This document shows positions 25,180 to 33,753 of a stretch of DNA of 64,000 nt, one piece after another. The translations under genes were made by a program, and so were the position numbers. The stretch spans positions 33,639 to 97,638 of the forward strand of contig CANQNE010000002.1 of NCBI GenBank assembly GCA_947625135.1, given 5' to 3'. This DNA comes from an uncultured Lachnospiraceae bacterium. Its GTDB lineage: Bacteria > Bacillota > Clostridia > Lachnospirales > Lachnospiraceae. Numbering within the stretch: the stretch's first letter is position 1; the number at the start of each line of letters is the position of its first letter. The notes under the pieces are model-generated. The model was given only the letters and a program-made list of their open reading frames with translations. It searched no databases and was not told the origin of the DNA.

Positions 25180-25863
25180 TTATTGCTCCTTTTTCTGCTG
25201 CGCCTTTGCCGAACCCTGTCCGGAAAAGCTCAGTTTGTTTTCTGTATGGTTCAGCAGTCTTTGAATATTTGCTCTGTGCTTAAAAATAGAAATGCACACT
25301 ACCACAGCCACGATCCCGTACCATTCGTACAGATAAGGCGGCTTCAGGTTTGTAAACAGCCCCATCTGACCGAAGATCAGCACTTCTATGAGAAACATCA
25401 GCATCAGGCAGATGGAACCGAGAGACACATACCGGGTAATTGCCGTCACTGCCACAAACAGGATCACACCGGACAGAATGATCGGCCAATATCCGAAGAT
25501 AATGCCCAGCCCTGCGATGGTGGCGATCCCCTTGCCGCCGTGGAATCCGAGATAGATGGGAAATATATGGCCCAAAACCGCCCCTGCGCAACTGTACATG
25601 CAGAGCAGCTTGCTCATATCCGGGTAACGCGCATGAAACAGCAGCCATACGATCAGATAGGCTACCATGGGCTTCAACAGATCACCCAGAAGAGTGAGCA
25701 CCCCGGCCTTCTTTCCCATGGTCCGCAGCGCGTTGGTCGTACCTGCGTTGCCGCTTCCGTAATTACGGATATCAATGTTGGAAAGTCTTCCCAGAATATA
25801 GGAGGTCTGGAACAATCCACAGACATATCCGATCAGGACACAAATCAATCTCACTATCATCAT
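25180..25863 (-). CDS. plsY: Glycerol-3-phosphate acyltransferase PlsY
   Basis: 227 residues with about six membrane helices. The three conserved PlsY motifs are visible: YGSGNAGTTNALRTMG, FHGGKGIATIAG and the following membrane-embedded strand. It acylates glycerol-3-phosphate with acyl-phosphate at the membrane. The ATG at 25863 follows GGAGG. The basic/glutamine-rich tail beyond the last helix (about 35 residues) is longer than usual. Confidence 0.96.
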   Translation of the reverse strand: MMIVRLICVLIGYVCGLFQTSYILGRLSNIDIRNYGSGNAGTTNALRTMGKKAGVLTLLGDLLKPMVAYLIVWLLFHARYPDMSKLLCMYSCAGAVLGHIFPIYLGFHGGKGIATIAGLGIIFGYWPIILSGVILFVAVTAITRYVSLGSICLMLMFLIEVLIFGQMGLFTNLKPPYLYEWYGIVAVVVCISIFKHRANIQRLLNHTENKLSFSGQGSAKAQQKKEQ

Positions 25864-25880
25864 ATACCTTCCTCCGACGG

Positions 25881-27203
25881 TTACTGTTCTTTTCTCTCCC
25901 GGATGATAAACTTTAAGGGCGTGCCTCTGAATCCGAAGGTCTCCCGTATCCGATTTTCCAGATATCTGGTATAAGAAAAGTGCATCAGTTCTTTATCGTT
26001 TACAAAGATCACAAAGGTGGGCGGCTTTACGGCCACCTGCGTGATATAAAATATCTTCAGCCGTTTCCCTTTGTCTGTGGGCGGCTGCTGCAGCGCCACC
26101 GCCTCGGAAACGATTTCGTTGAGTACGCCTGTTGCGATCCGCATGGACTGATATTGGATCACTACGTCGATGAGATCAAACAGCTTTCCAAGCCGCTGTC
26201 CGGTCTCTGCAGAAATAAACAGCATTTCCGCATACGGCATATAGGAAAGGGTATTGCGGATCCGCCGCTCATGCTCATAGATGGTCTTGTCCGTTTTTTC
26301 CACGGCATCCCATTTGTTGACGGCAATGATCACGCCCTTGCCCCGCTCATGAGCGATGCCGGCAATTTTGGCATCCTGTTCCGTGATGCCCTCGGTGGCG
26401 TCGATGACTACGATAACCAGATCCGACCGATCCACTGCAGTTACAGTACGTATGATACTATAACGCTCCAGTTCTTCTTTGATGCGGCTCTTCCGGCGCA
26501 GTCCCGCCGTGTCGATAAACACATAAGGCTTTCCGTTCCACCGGATCTCCGTATCTATGGCGTCCCGGGTGGTTCCGGCAATATCCGACACGATCACCCT
26601 GTTCTCTCCCAGCAGCTTATTGATGATGGAGGACTTGCCCACGTTTGGCTTGCCCACCACCGCGATCTTCGGCCGTTCATCCTCCTCATCCTCATCGGCA
26701 ATATGCGGAAAATACCGGGTCACGATATCCAGCATATCTCCGATCCCCAGCTTAGAGGCGGCGGAAATGGGAACGGGATCTCCGATCCCCAGATTATAAA
26801 ATTCATATACGTCCGGCATCATTTTCTGGAAATGATCCACCTTATTGACTACAAGTACCACGGGTTTTTTGGACCGGCGCAGCATGTCGGCGACCTTGGC
26901 GTCGGAATCCACAAGCCCCTGCCGGACATCCGTCATAAATATAATGACGTCGGCAGTATCAATGGCGATCTGCGCCTGCTCCCGCATCCGGGACAGGATC
27001 ACATCCTTGCTCTCCGGCTCAATCCCCCCTGTATCCACAAGGGTAAAGGTCATATTCAGCCACGACACGTCCGCATAGATCCGGTCCCGGGTCACACCCG
27101 GAGTGTCCTTCACAATAGAAATCTGTTCGCCTGCCAGCGCGTTGAACAAGGTGGATTTTCCTACATTTGGCCGCCCGACAATGGCGATAATCGGTTTACT
27201 CAT
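25881..27203 (-). CDS. der: Ribosome biogenesis GTPase Der (EngA)
   Basis: 440 residues with two G domains in tandem: GRPNVGKSTLFNAL at residue ~9 and GKPNVGKSSIINKLL at ~184, each followed by DTGG or DTAG and NKxD (VNKVDHF, VNKWDAV). The C-terminal KH-like domain ends in RGTPLKFIIRERK. It acts in 50S subunit assembly. It is separated from the upstream DUF512 gene by 3 bases. Confidence 0.98.
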   Translation of the reverse strand: MSKPIIAIVGRPNVGKSTLFNALAGEQISIVKDTPGVTRDRIYADVSWLNMTFTLVDTGGIEPESKDVILSRMREQAQIAIDTADVIIFMTDVRQGLVDSDAKVADMLRRSKKPVVLVVNKVDHFQKMMPDVYEFYNLGIGDPVPISAASKLGIGDMLDIVTRYFPHIADEDEEDERPKIAVVGKPNVGKSSIINKLLGENRVIVSDIAGTTRDAIDTEIRWNGKPYVFIDTAGLRRKSRIKEELERYSIIRTVTAVDRSDLVIVVIDATEGITEQDAKIAGIAHERGKGVIIAVNKWDAVEKTDKTIYEHERRIRNTLSYMPYAEMLFISAETGQRLGKLFDLIDVVIQYQSMRIATGVLNEIVSEAVALQQPPTDKGKRLKIFYITQVAVKPPTFVIFVNDKELMHFSYTRYLENRIRETFGFRGTPLKFIIRERKEQ

Positions 27204-27206
27204 AAA

Positions 27207-28562
27207 TTATTCTGCCTTTCCGAGAATTGCGTTCAGGAAGTCTCTTCCATTTAATTTTACAATTTCTACAGAAACTTGTAAAGTATTTTTCAGCTCCTCC
27301 ACGGTAATATCGTCCAAAAAACAATCCTCCTGGGCCCGGAGCATATTGGCGGGAAGCAAAAGCCTTTCCCCCAGAGGCTTTCCGGCAAGCTGTGTGAGCA
27401 GATCCTGTCCGGTGATCAGCCCGGATACTGTGATCATTTGACCGAAAAAGCAATTCTCGATCTCATATACATGGACAGTAAGATCCGGACACTGGGCCAT
27501 GACCCGTTCGGCCATGGCTTTGACGGAAGGATATGCCAGTCTGCCCGTGGCAATGGAACAGCTCTGTTTCTCCGACGGGATCATGTTGGGAGACTGCGCC
27601 TCCCCCAAAATCGTATTTTCAAAATATTCTTTATAGGCCTCCTCAAATTCATTGAGGAAGGAACGCATCATCCCCACACCGTTTTCTATCTGCAGATAGC
27701 CGTCATATATCTCCTCCTCAGGGAACGGCTCCCCTGCCAGAATATACCACTCGTCGGAGGCATGAATAAAATGCAGGCCCCATTTTTGGTAAAATATCTT
27801 CTGTCTGTCTCGGATCAGTTCCAGTACTTTTTTCGCGTCCTCACGGGTAAAGGGTTCCAGTGGATACAAGCCCTCCCTGTATTTTGTCAGTCCTACCGGC
27901 ACTACGGACACACTCTTTAAGTGGGGCAGATAACCGGAAAGATCTTCAATGGTACGGACCAGTTCCTCTCCGTCGTTGACGCCCTTGCAGAGTACGATCT
28001 GCCCGTTCATTTCTGTTCCCGCCTGATATAAACGTGCTACCTTTTGAAGGGCTTCCCCCGCGAACCGGTTGTTCAGCATCCGGCATCGAAGCTGCGGATT
28101 GGTCGTGTGAAAAGAAATATTGATCGGAGCCAGCTTATAGCGGATGATCCGGTCAATATCACTGTCGGACATATTCGTCAGCGTCACATAATTTCCCTGC
28201 AGAAAGGACAAACGGGAATCGTCATCCTTGAAATACAGGGTGTCCCGCATGCCGGAAGGCATCTGGTCGATGAAGCAGAAAATACATTTATTCCGGCAGG
28301 AGCGGTATTCGTCCATGAGCGTATTTTCAAACAGGATGCCCAGTTCCTCATCCTCGTCCTTTTCTACCTGCAGCAGCCATTCCTCCTGATCCTGTTTCCG
28401 GATCAGCACCTCGATATAGGTGTCCTCCGACAGATAGTGATAATCAAAAATATCTTCGATCTCCTGTCCGTTAATAGCCAGCAGCACATCGCCCGCTTCG
28501 ATTTCCAGCTCCTCGGCAATGCTGCCCGGCAAAACGCTGCTGATGACATGTTCATGATTCAT
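27207..28562 (-). CDS. DUF512 family PDZ/radical-SAM-like protein
   Basis: 451 residues from ATG at 28562, with GGAGG six bases upstream. Residues ~5-65 form a PDZ-like domain (SSVLPGSIAEELEIEAGDVLLAING in part). A C-x3-C-x2-C cluster (CRNKCIFCF) near residue 82 is the iron-sulfur signature of radical SAM enzymes, followed by a TIM-barrel-like region and the C-terminal DUF512 domain with SGLITGQDLL. The substrate is unknown. The gene is nearly always found next to der in Clostridia, which suggests an RNA or ribosome role, but this is inference only. Confidence 0.9.
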   Translation of the reverse strand: MNHEHVISSVLPGSIAEELEIEAGDVLLAINGQEIEDIFDYHYLSEDTYIEVLIRKQDQEEWLLQVEKDEDEELGILFENTLMDEYRSCRNKCIFCFIDQMPSGMRDTLYFKDDDSRLSFLQGNYVTLTNMSDSDIDRIIRYKLAPINISFHTTNPQLRCRMLNNRFAGEALQKVARLYQAGTEMNGQIVLCKGVNDGEELVRTIEDLSGYLPHLKSVSVVPVGLTKYREGLYPLEPFTREDAKKVLELIRDRQKIFYQKWGLHFIHASDEWYILAGEPFPEEEIYDGYLQIENGVGMMRSFLNEFEEAYKEYFENTILGEAQSPNMIPSEKQSCSIATGRLAYPSVKAMAERVMAQCPDLTVHVYEIENCFFGQMITVSGLITGQDLLTQLAGKPLGERLLLPANMLRAQEDCFLDDITVEELKNTLQVSVEIVKLNGRDFLNAILGKAE

Positions 28563-28575
28563 AGAAATCCTCCGT

Positions 28576-29442
28576 TCAAATCGCAGGGGCTGTTTCATCC
28601 CGGATAGCCATAAATGCGGAGAGCGCGCCCCGCTTCCCGTGGCTTGCCCGATGGGAATGAAGCAGCGTCGGATTACAACAAGTGCAGATATCCGTGACCT
28701 GAAGATGCGCAGGCAGGATCCCTGCCTCCGTCAGTACAAACTCATTGGCTTTCCACAGATCCAGCTGGTACTTTCCATTGTCTTTCCGATAAAAAATCTG
28801 CGGATGATATTTCTCCGGAAACGATTCCCGGAACTGCAGGATCACATCTTCGCTCACCTCATAACAGTCCCGGCATATAGACGGGCCGATCGCCGCATAT
28901 ACCTGTGACGGCAGCGTGCCGTACGCTCTGTGCATCACATCCAGCGTTTTCCTTCCGATATGCCCGACTGTTCCCCGCCATCCGGAATGAGAAAGGCCGA
29001 TCGCCTTATGTACCGGATCTACAAAATACAGCGGAACACAATCTGCAAATGAAGTGGTAAGCACCACTCCCGGGATATTTGTCACCAGCCCGTCCACATC
29101 CGTGTAATCCCGCTCTTTCCCATACCCTTTTCCAATATCTTCCTTCGTTACCACACGCACGTTGGTGGTATGGGTCTGCTGAGACATGACGATCCGTTCC
29201 GGATCGGCGCCGATGGCAGTGACAAAAAGCCGGAGATTTTCTTTTACATTGGCCGGATCATCTCCCTGACCGTAACTGAAATTCATTTCTCCCAGATATC
29301 CGGGACTGACCCCGCCGATGCGGGTGGAAAATCCCTGTATCACCATACCGGTCTGCTCCAGAAGTGGAAATACCAGATAGGGAATTTGGTTCTTCACCCG
29401 CAGCGCAAGCACCGGCTCTTTATATTTTCTTTTAAATTCCAT
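28576..29442 (-). CDS. pgeF: Peptidoglycan editing factor PgeF (laccase-domain, YfiH family)
   Basis: 288 residues from the ATG at 29442, five bases after GGGAG; three ATGs cluster here. The Cu-oxidase_4 fold signature is clear: FADCVPLYFVDPVHKAIGLSHSGWRGT (read in two parts around positions ~125-150) and the later GPSICRDCYEVSEDV with the zinc-binding Cys/His set. In E. coli the family removes mis-incorporated serine-containing muropeptide precursors; purine nucleoside activity is reported for relatives. It ends 14 bases before the DUF512 start. Confidence 0.9.
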   Translation of the reverse strand: MEFKRKYKEPVLALRVKNQIPYLVFPLLEQTGMVIQGFSTRIGGVSPGYLGEMNFSYGQGDDPANVKENLRLFVTAIGADPERIVMSQQTHTTNVRVVTKEDIGKGYGKERDYTDVDGLVTNIPGVVLTTSFADCVPLYFVDPVHKAIGLSHSGWRGTVGHIGRKTLDVMHRAYGTLPSQVYAAIGPSICRDCYEVSEDVILQFRESFPEKYHPQIFYRKDNGKYQLDLWKANEFVLTEAGILPAHLQVTDICTCCNPTLLHSHRASHGKRGALSAFMAIRDETAPAI

Positions 29443-29493
29443 CATAACTCCCATTTTTATATGATCTTTTTACTGCTTCTTACAAGTCCGCCT

Positions 29494-29871
29494 TTATCTC
29501 CAATTATAAGGAAACGCGTCTTCAATATGCCGGATCTGATTTCCAAGGATCTCGATCACATCAAATCTGCAGGAAATCCGTTCCCAGATCCCATGGGCGG
29601 CAAGATATTGGGCGGCGGCTCTGGAAATACGCCGCTGTTTTGCAAGGTTCACCGCCTCCGCAGGCGCGCCGCAAGCGCCGTTCTTCCGGTATTTTACCTC
29701 TACAAACACCAGCACTTCTCCCTGCAGGGCGATAATGTCGATCTCACTTTGACGGATGCGGTAATTCTGCTCCAGAATCTTATAGCCCTGCCGCTTCAGA
29801 TAGTCAGCCGCCAGATTCTCATAGACCGCGCCGATCCTTCGCAAATTTTGATCTGATTTTTGATATGCCAT
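29494..29871 (-). CDS. YraN family (UPF0102) nuclease-like protein
   Basis: 125 residues from ATG at 29871, preceded by GGAGG; an upstream ATG overlaps that site. The restriction-endonuclease-like core has the E...D...E-x-K pattern: GAVYENLAADYLKRQGYKIL, SEIDIIAL and VFVEVKYRKN. The family is broadly conserved beside rnhB, as here, and is thought to act on DNA structure or repair; function is unproven. Confidence 0.92.
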   Translation of the reverse strand: MAYQKSDQNLRRIGAVYENLAADYLKRQGYKILEQNYRIRQSEIDIIALQGEVLVFVEVKYRKNGACGAPAEAVNLAKQRRISRAAAQYLAAHGIWERISCRFDVIEILGNQIRHIEDAFPYNWR

Positions 29872-29924
29872 ACCATCCTCCATCCGGCGCGGATACGCAG
29901 CGGGACAATGTGCCTCCGGCGCAT

Positions 29925-30683
29925 TTACGTAAAGTTTCCGATAAAACTGTGTCTATGTATGGGACAGGGGCCGTATTTCCGCAGTGCGGCAATATGCTCC
30001 TGGCTGCCGTAGCCTTTGTTTTTGGCAAATCCATACTGAGGAAACAGGGAATCGTATTCTTCCATCATCCGATCCCTTGTCACCTTGGCCACAATACTTG
30101 CCGCCGCGATGGTCAGACTTTTGGCGTCACCGTGAATGATGGGGATCTGCTTCATAGACAGTCCCGGAATGGTAACGGCGTCGTTCAAGAGCAGATCAGG
30201 CGTCAGGGGCAGCTTTGATACCGCCTCCCGCATTGCCTCGTAAGTCGCCTGCAGAATGTTGATCTCGTCGATCCGCTGATGGCTGACGCAGCCGATGCCA
30301 ACGCCCACTGCCTGCCGGAGTATCTCTTCATAAAGTGTCTCACGGACATGCGCGGACAATTTTTTTGAGTCGTTTACATACAGGATTTCACAGTTTTCCG
30401 GTAAAATGACCGCGCAGGCTACCACCGGGCCGGCCAGAGGTCCGCGGCCCACCTCGTCAATGCCGCAGATCGCCTTGTATTCCCTGTATTTTCGCTCGTA
30501 AGCCGTCATTTCATGTATGCGGGCGCGTTCCCTGTCCAGCGCCTGCAAAGCCTTCTCAGCCCGTTCTACGAGGGCTGCTGCACCAGATCGGCCGTCCCCC
30601 TGATAGGCCTCAATAAAAGCCGGAAGTTCGCCGGGCTTTATATGGCGGTATTTTTCTCTGATCTCACTTATGGATTCCCTCAT
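29925..30683 (-). CDS. rnhB: Ribonuclease HII
   Basis: 252 residues. The catalytic DEVGRGPLAGP motif lies around residue 77 after an N-terminal extension of about 70 residues seen in Bacillus-type RNase HII. The later acidic residues are in LLNDA and GDAKSLTIAAASIVAKVTRD. It removes ribonucleotides from DNA and RNA:DNA hybrids. It starts 3 bases after the rbgA stop and is followed by yraN. Confidence 0.97.
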   Translation of the reverse strand: MRESISEIREKYRHIKPGELPAFIEAYQGDGRSGAAALVERAEKALQALDRERARIHEMTAYERKYREYKAICGIDEVGRGPLAGPVVACAVILPENCEILYVNDSKKLSAHVRETLYEEILRQAVGVGIGCVSHQRIDEINILQATYEAMREAVSKLPLTPDLLLNDAVTIPGLSMKQIPIIHGDAKSLTIAAASIVAKVTRDRMMEEYDSLFPQYGFAKNKGYGSQEHIAALRKYGPCPIHRHSFIGNFT

Positions 30684-30685
30684 AT

Positions 30686-31543
30686 CTATTCCTCATTCCC
30701 GGAAGGGTATTCCAGCGTAATTCTTCCAATCCGGCCATTTCGGAAATCATCCAGAAGCATATTGGCCGCCTTTCTGGTATCCGGCTGGCCGCCCTTCTGA
30801 ACGCAGCCTCTGGAAACGGCAATCTGTTCCAGCACCCGGAAGGTCTCTGCAGGCATTTCCGTAAGATTGTATTTTTTCTCAAGAATACCGGCGTAATTCT
30901 TTTGAAGCGTCCGGATCAGATCCATTGCAAGTTCCTCCCGGTTCAGGATTTCATCGTTCATGGAACCGATCATCGCCAGCCGTTTCCCGGTAATCTCATC
31001 TTCAAATTTTGGCCAGAGAATACCAGGGGTGTCCAACAGCTCCACATTTTTGTTCAGGCGGATCCACTGTTTCCCTTTGGTGATACCGGGCTTGTTGCCT
31101 GTCTTTGCGCAGGCCTTCCCGGCAAAGCTGTTGATAAAGGTGGACTTTCCTACATTGGGGATGCCCACGACCATAGCGCGGACAGGGCGGTTTAAAATAC
31201 CTCGTCTCCTGTCTCTCTCGATTTTTTCCCTGCAGGCTTCCGCCACCGCATTCTGGATGGCCTTCATGCCCGCTCCGCTTCTGGAATCGACAGACACAAC
31301 AAAGCTGCCCTGCTCTTTAAAATAGTTCTCCCAAAGGGGATTTTGCTTTGCATCCGCAAGATCGGCTTTATTCAAAAGAACCAGCCTTGCTTTCTGTTTT
31401 CCCAGCGCATCGATATCCGGATTGCGGGAGCTTCTTGGAATCCTTGCGTCCACCAGTTCAATGATCAGATCCACCAGCTGAATGTTTTCCTGCATCATGC
31501 GCCTGGCCTTTGTCATGTGTCCGGGGTACCATTGATACTGCAT
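30686..31543 (-). CDS. rbgA: Ribosome biogenesis GTPase RbgA (YlqF)
   Basis: 285 residues from ATG at 31543, preceded by AAGGCGG. It has the circularly permuted G-motif order of the family: G4 LLNKADLAD comes before G1 GIPNVGKSTFIN and G3 LLDTPGI. It starts with the typical QWYPGHMTKARR. It is required for late 50S assembly. The rplS-rbgA-rnhB-yraN order is conserved in Firmicutes, though a terminator-like hairpin lies between rplS and rbgA here. Confidence 0.97.
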   Translation of the reverse strand: MQYQWYPGHMTKARRMMQENIQLVDLIIELVDARIPRSSRNPDIDALGKQKARLVLLNKADLADAKQNPLWENYFKEQGSFVVSVDSRSGAGMKAIQNAVAEACREKIERDRRRGILNRPVRAMVVGIPNVGKSTFINSFAGKACAKTGNKPGITKGKQWIRLNKNVELLDTPGILWPKFEDEITGKRLAMIGSMNDEILNREELAMDLIRTLQKNYAGILEKKYNLTEMPAETFRVLEQIAVSRGCVQKGGQPDTRKAANMLLDDFRNGRIGRITLEYPSGNEE

Positions 31544-31582
31544 TTTTTCCGCCTTTCTTCTGTGCTTATGATTTTCTGAAAG

Positions 31583-31628
31583 AAAAAAGAGACTGGGGCA
31601 AAAGTGCAAACCTTTGGTCAGTCTCTTT
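31583..31628 (-). terminator. Terminator or attenuator after rplS
   Basis: AAGAGACTG (31587-31595) pairs with CAGTCTCTT (31619-31627), and the minus-strand 3' side is TTTTTTC. It separates rplS from rbgA and would reduce read-through into the downstream genes. Confidence 0.7.
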
Positions 31629-31653
31629 CATTCACATCGCTATAAATCCCTGA

Positions 31654-32001
31654 TTATTTTACAAGCTCTTTCACCTTTGCGCTCTTACCTACACGGCCTC
31701 TCAGGTAGTTCAGCTTTGCGCGGCGGACTTTACCGCGGCGGGTCACTTCTACCTTCTCCACATTAGGAGAATGAAGCGGCCATGTCTTCTCAACGCCGAT
31801 ACCGTTGGATGTCTTCCTCACGGTGAAGGTGGTGCGGTTTCCGCCGTTCTGGATCTTCAGAACTGTACCCTCGAATACCTGGATTCTCTCCCGGTTACCC
31901 TCTTTTACCTTACCGTAAACCTTAACGGTGTCGCCTACATTGAACACAGGTGCGTTTTCTTTGCACTGCTCTGCTTCAATCTTTCTGATAATCTCATTCA
32001 T
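31654..32001 (-). CDS. rplS: Large ribosomal subunit protein bL19
   Basis: 115 residues, usual length. It has the family pattern [22 protein letters not shown]... (residues ~20-40), [19 protein letters not shown] and [19 protein letters not shown]. bL19 sits at the 30S-50S interface. AGGAGG lies 9 bases before the ATG. A structured leader of about 90 nt separates the promoter from the gene. Confidence 0.98.
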   Translation of the reverse strand: MNEIIRKIEAEQCKENAPVFNVGDTVKVYGKVKEGNRERIQVFEGTVLKIQNGGNRTTFTVRKTSNGIGVEKTWPLHSPNVEKVEVTRRGKVRRAKLNYLRGRVGKSAKVKELVK

Positions 32002-32091
32002 CTGTTGTGACCTCCTTCATATTTGGATGTTCTTAATACCGGCATGAACCATGCACCAATGTAACAGAGGACCATCTTCTTTGTCTCACAG
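32002..32091 (-). promoter_or_regulatory. Structured 5' leader of rplS, candidate L19 leader
   Basis: The leader between the promoter and the gene contains the hairpin GCATG/CATGC (loop GTT) bordered by TTGG/CCGG, enclosed by GATG/CATC. A ribosomal L19 leader RNA family is known upstream of rplS in low-GC Gram-positives. I could not compare it with the family model, so the assignment is tentative. Confidence 0.45.
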
Positions 32092-32097
32092 AGTTAA

Positions 32098-32126
32098 ACT
32101 ATAGCATAGGAATACCGAAAATGCAA
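32098..32126 (-). promoter_or_regulatory. Housekeeping promoter for rplS
   Basis: TTGCAT (32121-32126) and TATAGT (32098-32103) on the minus strand, 17 bp spacer with TGC before the -10, about 97 bp before the start codon. Confidence 0.7.
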
Positions 32127-32153
32127 GCATTTTTCGGGAAAAACAGGAAAATT

Positions 32154-33605
32154 TTATTCTTCATAATGCAGCGCCTTGTCAAACAGCTCTTCCACCTCTT
32201 TGGAAGGCTTTTTGGTGCATAAGGTCACGATCACTGCCGCAAGGAATCCCGCGATAAAGCCGGGCGCCAGTTCATAGATCCCTGTGGAAGCAAGGAATAT
32301 ATACCACAGAATATCTACCGCCGTTCCGACGATAATGCCGGCTACCGCGCCTTTGAAATTAAACCGCTTCCAGAACAGACTCAGCAGGATGACAGGCCCG
32401 AAGGCAGAACCGAACACGCCCCATGCGTTGGACACCAGATCCATGATGGAACCGGCATTGGGATTTGAAGCAATGATGATCGCCACGATCATGATAACCA
32501 GAACCGTGATCCGTCCAACCCACATCATTTCTTTGTCGCTGGCTTTATTCTTGCGGACAATGGGCTTATAAACATCACTGGAAAACGCGGATGCCGCGGA
32601 AAGCAGCTGGCTGTCTGCAGTACTCATGGACGCCGCAAGTACGGCGGACAGCAATATACCGGAGATGATACCCGGGAAAATAATCCTTACCATGTTGATA
32701 AACACAAGGGAGTTCGCATTGACGGACTCATCATAGCCTAAAAACATTCTGCCGATGATACCAACCAAAGCGGCAAAAATTACGATCAGTATGGTCCATG
32801 TGATACCGATCTTTGCCGACTTTTTCAGCTCCTTCTGGGATCTGATGGACATAAAACGGATGATGATATGGGGCATGCCAAAATAGCCGAATCCCCACGC
32901 AAGTCCGGAAACGATCTGTCTCCAATCGCTGAAAGCGTTCCAGTATCCGGCGGGAACGGGATCAGCATTCACAGTATTTAACATTCCGGCAGCAAAGATC
33001 GGCGCGATCAAAAGTGCAGCCAGAATGAGCATTCCCTGAAAGAAGTCCGTCCAGCAGACAGCGGAAAAGCCCCCTAAAAAAGTATACCCGACAATGATAA
33101 CAGCAGCTATGTACATGGCCAGCCTGCTGTCCATCCCGATAACCGTATTGAACAGGGTTCCGCAGGCCTTTACGCTGGAAGCCGCATAAATGGTATAGGC
33201 AACCAGAAATACAACGGCGCATATAATCTGCAGCGCCTTTGATTTTGAGAGAAAACGGTTCGTCAGATACTGGGGAACCGTGATGGAATCGTTGGCGACA
33301 ATGGAAAAGCGGCGAAGTCTCGGTGCCTGCAGAATCCAGCTGACGGTATAACCGATCGCCAGACCAACAGGAATCCACACCTGACCGACGCCAAGGGCGT
33401 AAATGGATGTGGGCAGACCCATCAGCACCCAGGCGCTCATGTCAGACGCGCCCGCCGACAATGCCGCAACCCATGCGCCCATCTTCCGGCCGCCCAGGAA
33501 ATACGTTTTCTCACCGCCATCTTTATTCTTGAAAAAGAAATATACGCCGATGGACAGCATAAAAATCAGATACAGGATAAATACAACTACTTCTGACAGC
33601 TTCAT
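32154..33605 (-). CDS. putP: Sodium/proline symporter
   Basis: 483 residues with about 12-13 membrane helices. It shows the SSS-family pattern: the GGRKMGAWVAALSAGASDMSAW region early on, the GYTFLGGFSAVCWTDFFQG sodium-site region, GWGFGYFGMPHI-type helix and SAVLAASMSTADSQLLSAASA. It imports proline with sodium; close relatives import other solutes. It is a single-gene unit with a strong promoter and is followed by rplS. Confidence 0.93.
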   Translation of the reverse strand: MKLSEVVVFILYLIFMLSIGVYFFFKNKDGGEKTYFLGGRKMGAWVAALSAGASDMSAWVLMGLPTSIYALGVGQVWIPVGLAIGYTVSWILQAPRLRRFSIVANDSITVPQYLTNRFLSKSKALQIICAVVFLVAYTIYAASSVKACGTLFNTVIGMDSRLAMYIAAVIIVGYTFLGGFSAVCWTDFFQGMLILAALLIAPIFAAGMLNTVNADPVPAGYWNAFSDWRQIVSGLAWGFGYFGMPHIIIRFMSIRSQKELKKSAKIGITWTILIVIFAALVGIIGRMFLGYDESVNANSLVFINMVRIIFPGIISGILLSAVLAASMSTADSQLLSAASAFSSDVYKPIVRKNKASDKEMMWVGRITVLVIMIVAIIIASNPNAGSIMDLVSNAWGVFGSAFGPVILLSLFWKRFNFKGAVAGIIVGTAVDILWYIFLASTGIYELAPGFIAGFLAAVIVTLCTKKPSKEVEELFDKALHYEE

Positions 33606-33634
33606 ATATAACCTCCATGCTCAGTTTTCCTATC

Positions 33635-33663
33635 ATTTTATTACAAAATGTCCGTGGTGTCAA
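33635..33663 (-). promoter_or_regulatory. Strong housekeeping promoter for putP
   Basis: TTGACA (33658-33663) and TAAAAT (33635-33640) on the minus strand with a 17 bp spacer; GGAGG precedes the putP ATG. Confidence 0.75.
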
Positions 33664-33679
33664 ATCCTGATAGAAAAAC

Positions 33680-33720
33680 GGAAAAAAGCATGAGCTGGGA
33701 CAGATCTGCCCCAGCTCAAC
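33680..33720 (-). terminator. Terminator of the leucine-rich-repeat gene
   Basis: GAGCTGGG (33692-33699) and CCCAGCTC (33710-33717) form a stem followed on the minus strand by six T (33682-33687). It lies 36 bases after the stop codon. Confidence 0.8.
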
Positions 33721-33753
33721 ATTCTGATCAAACTATTTCATAATACCTAACGA

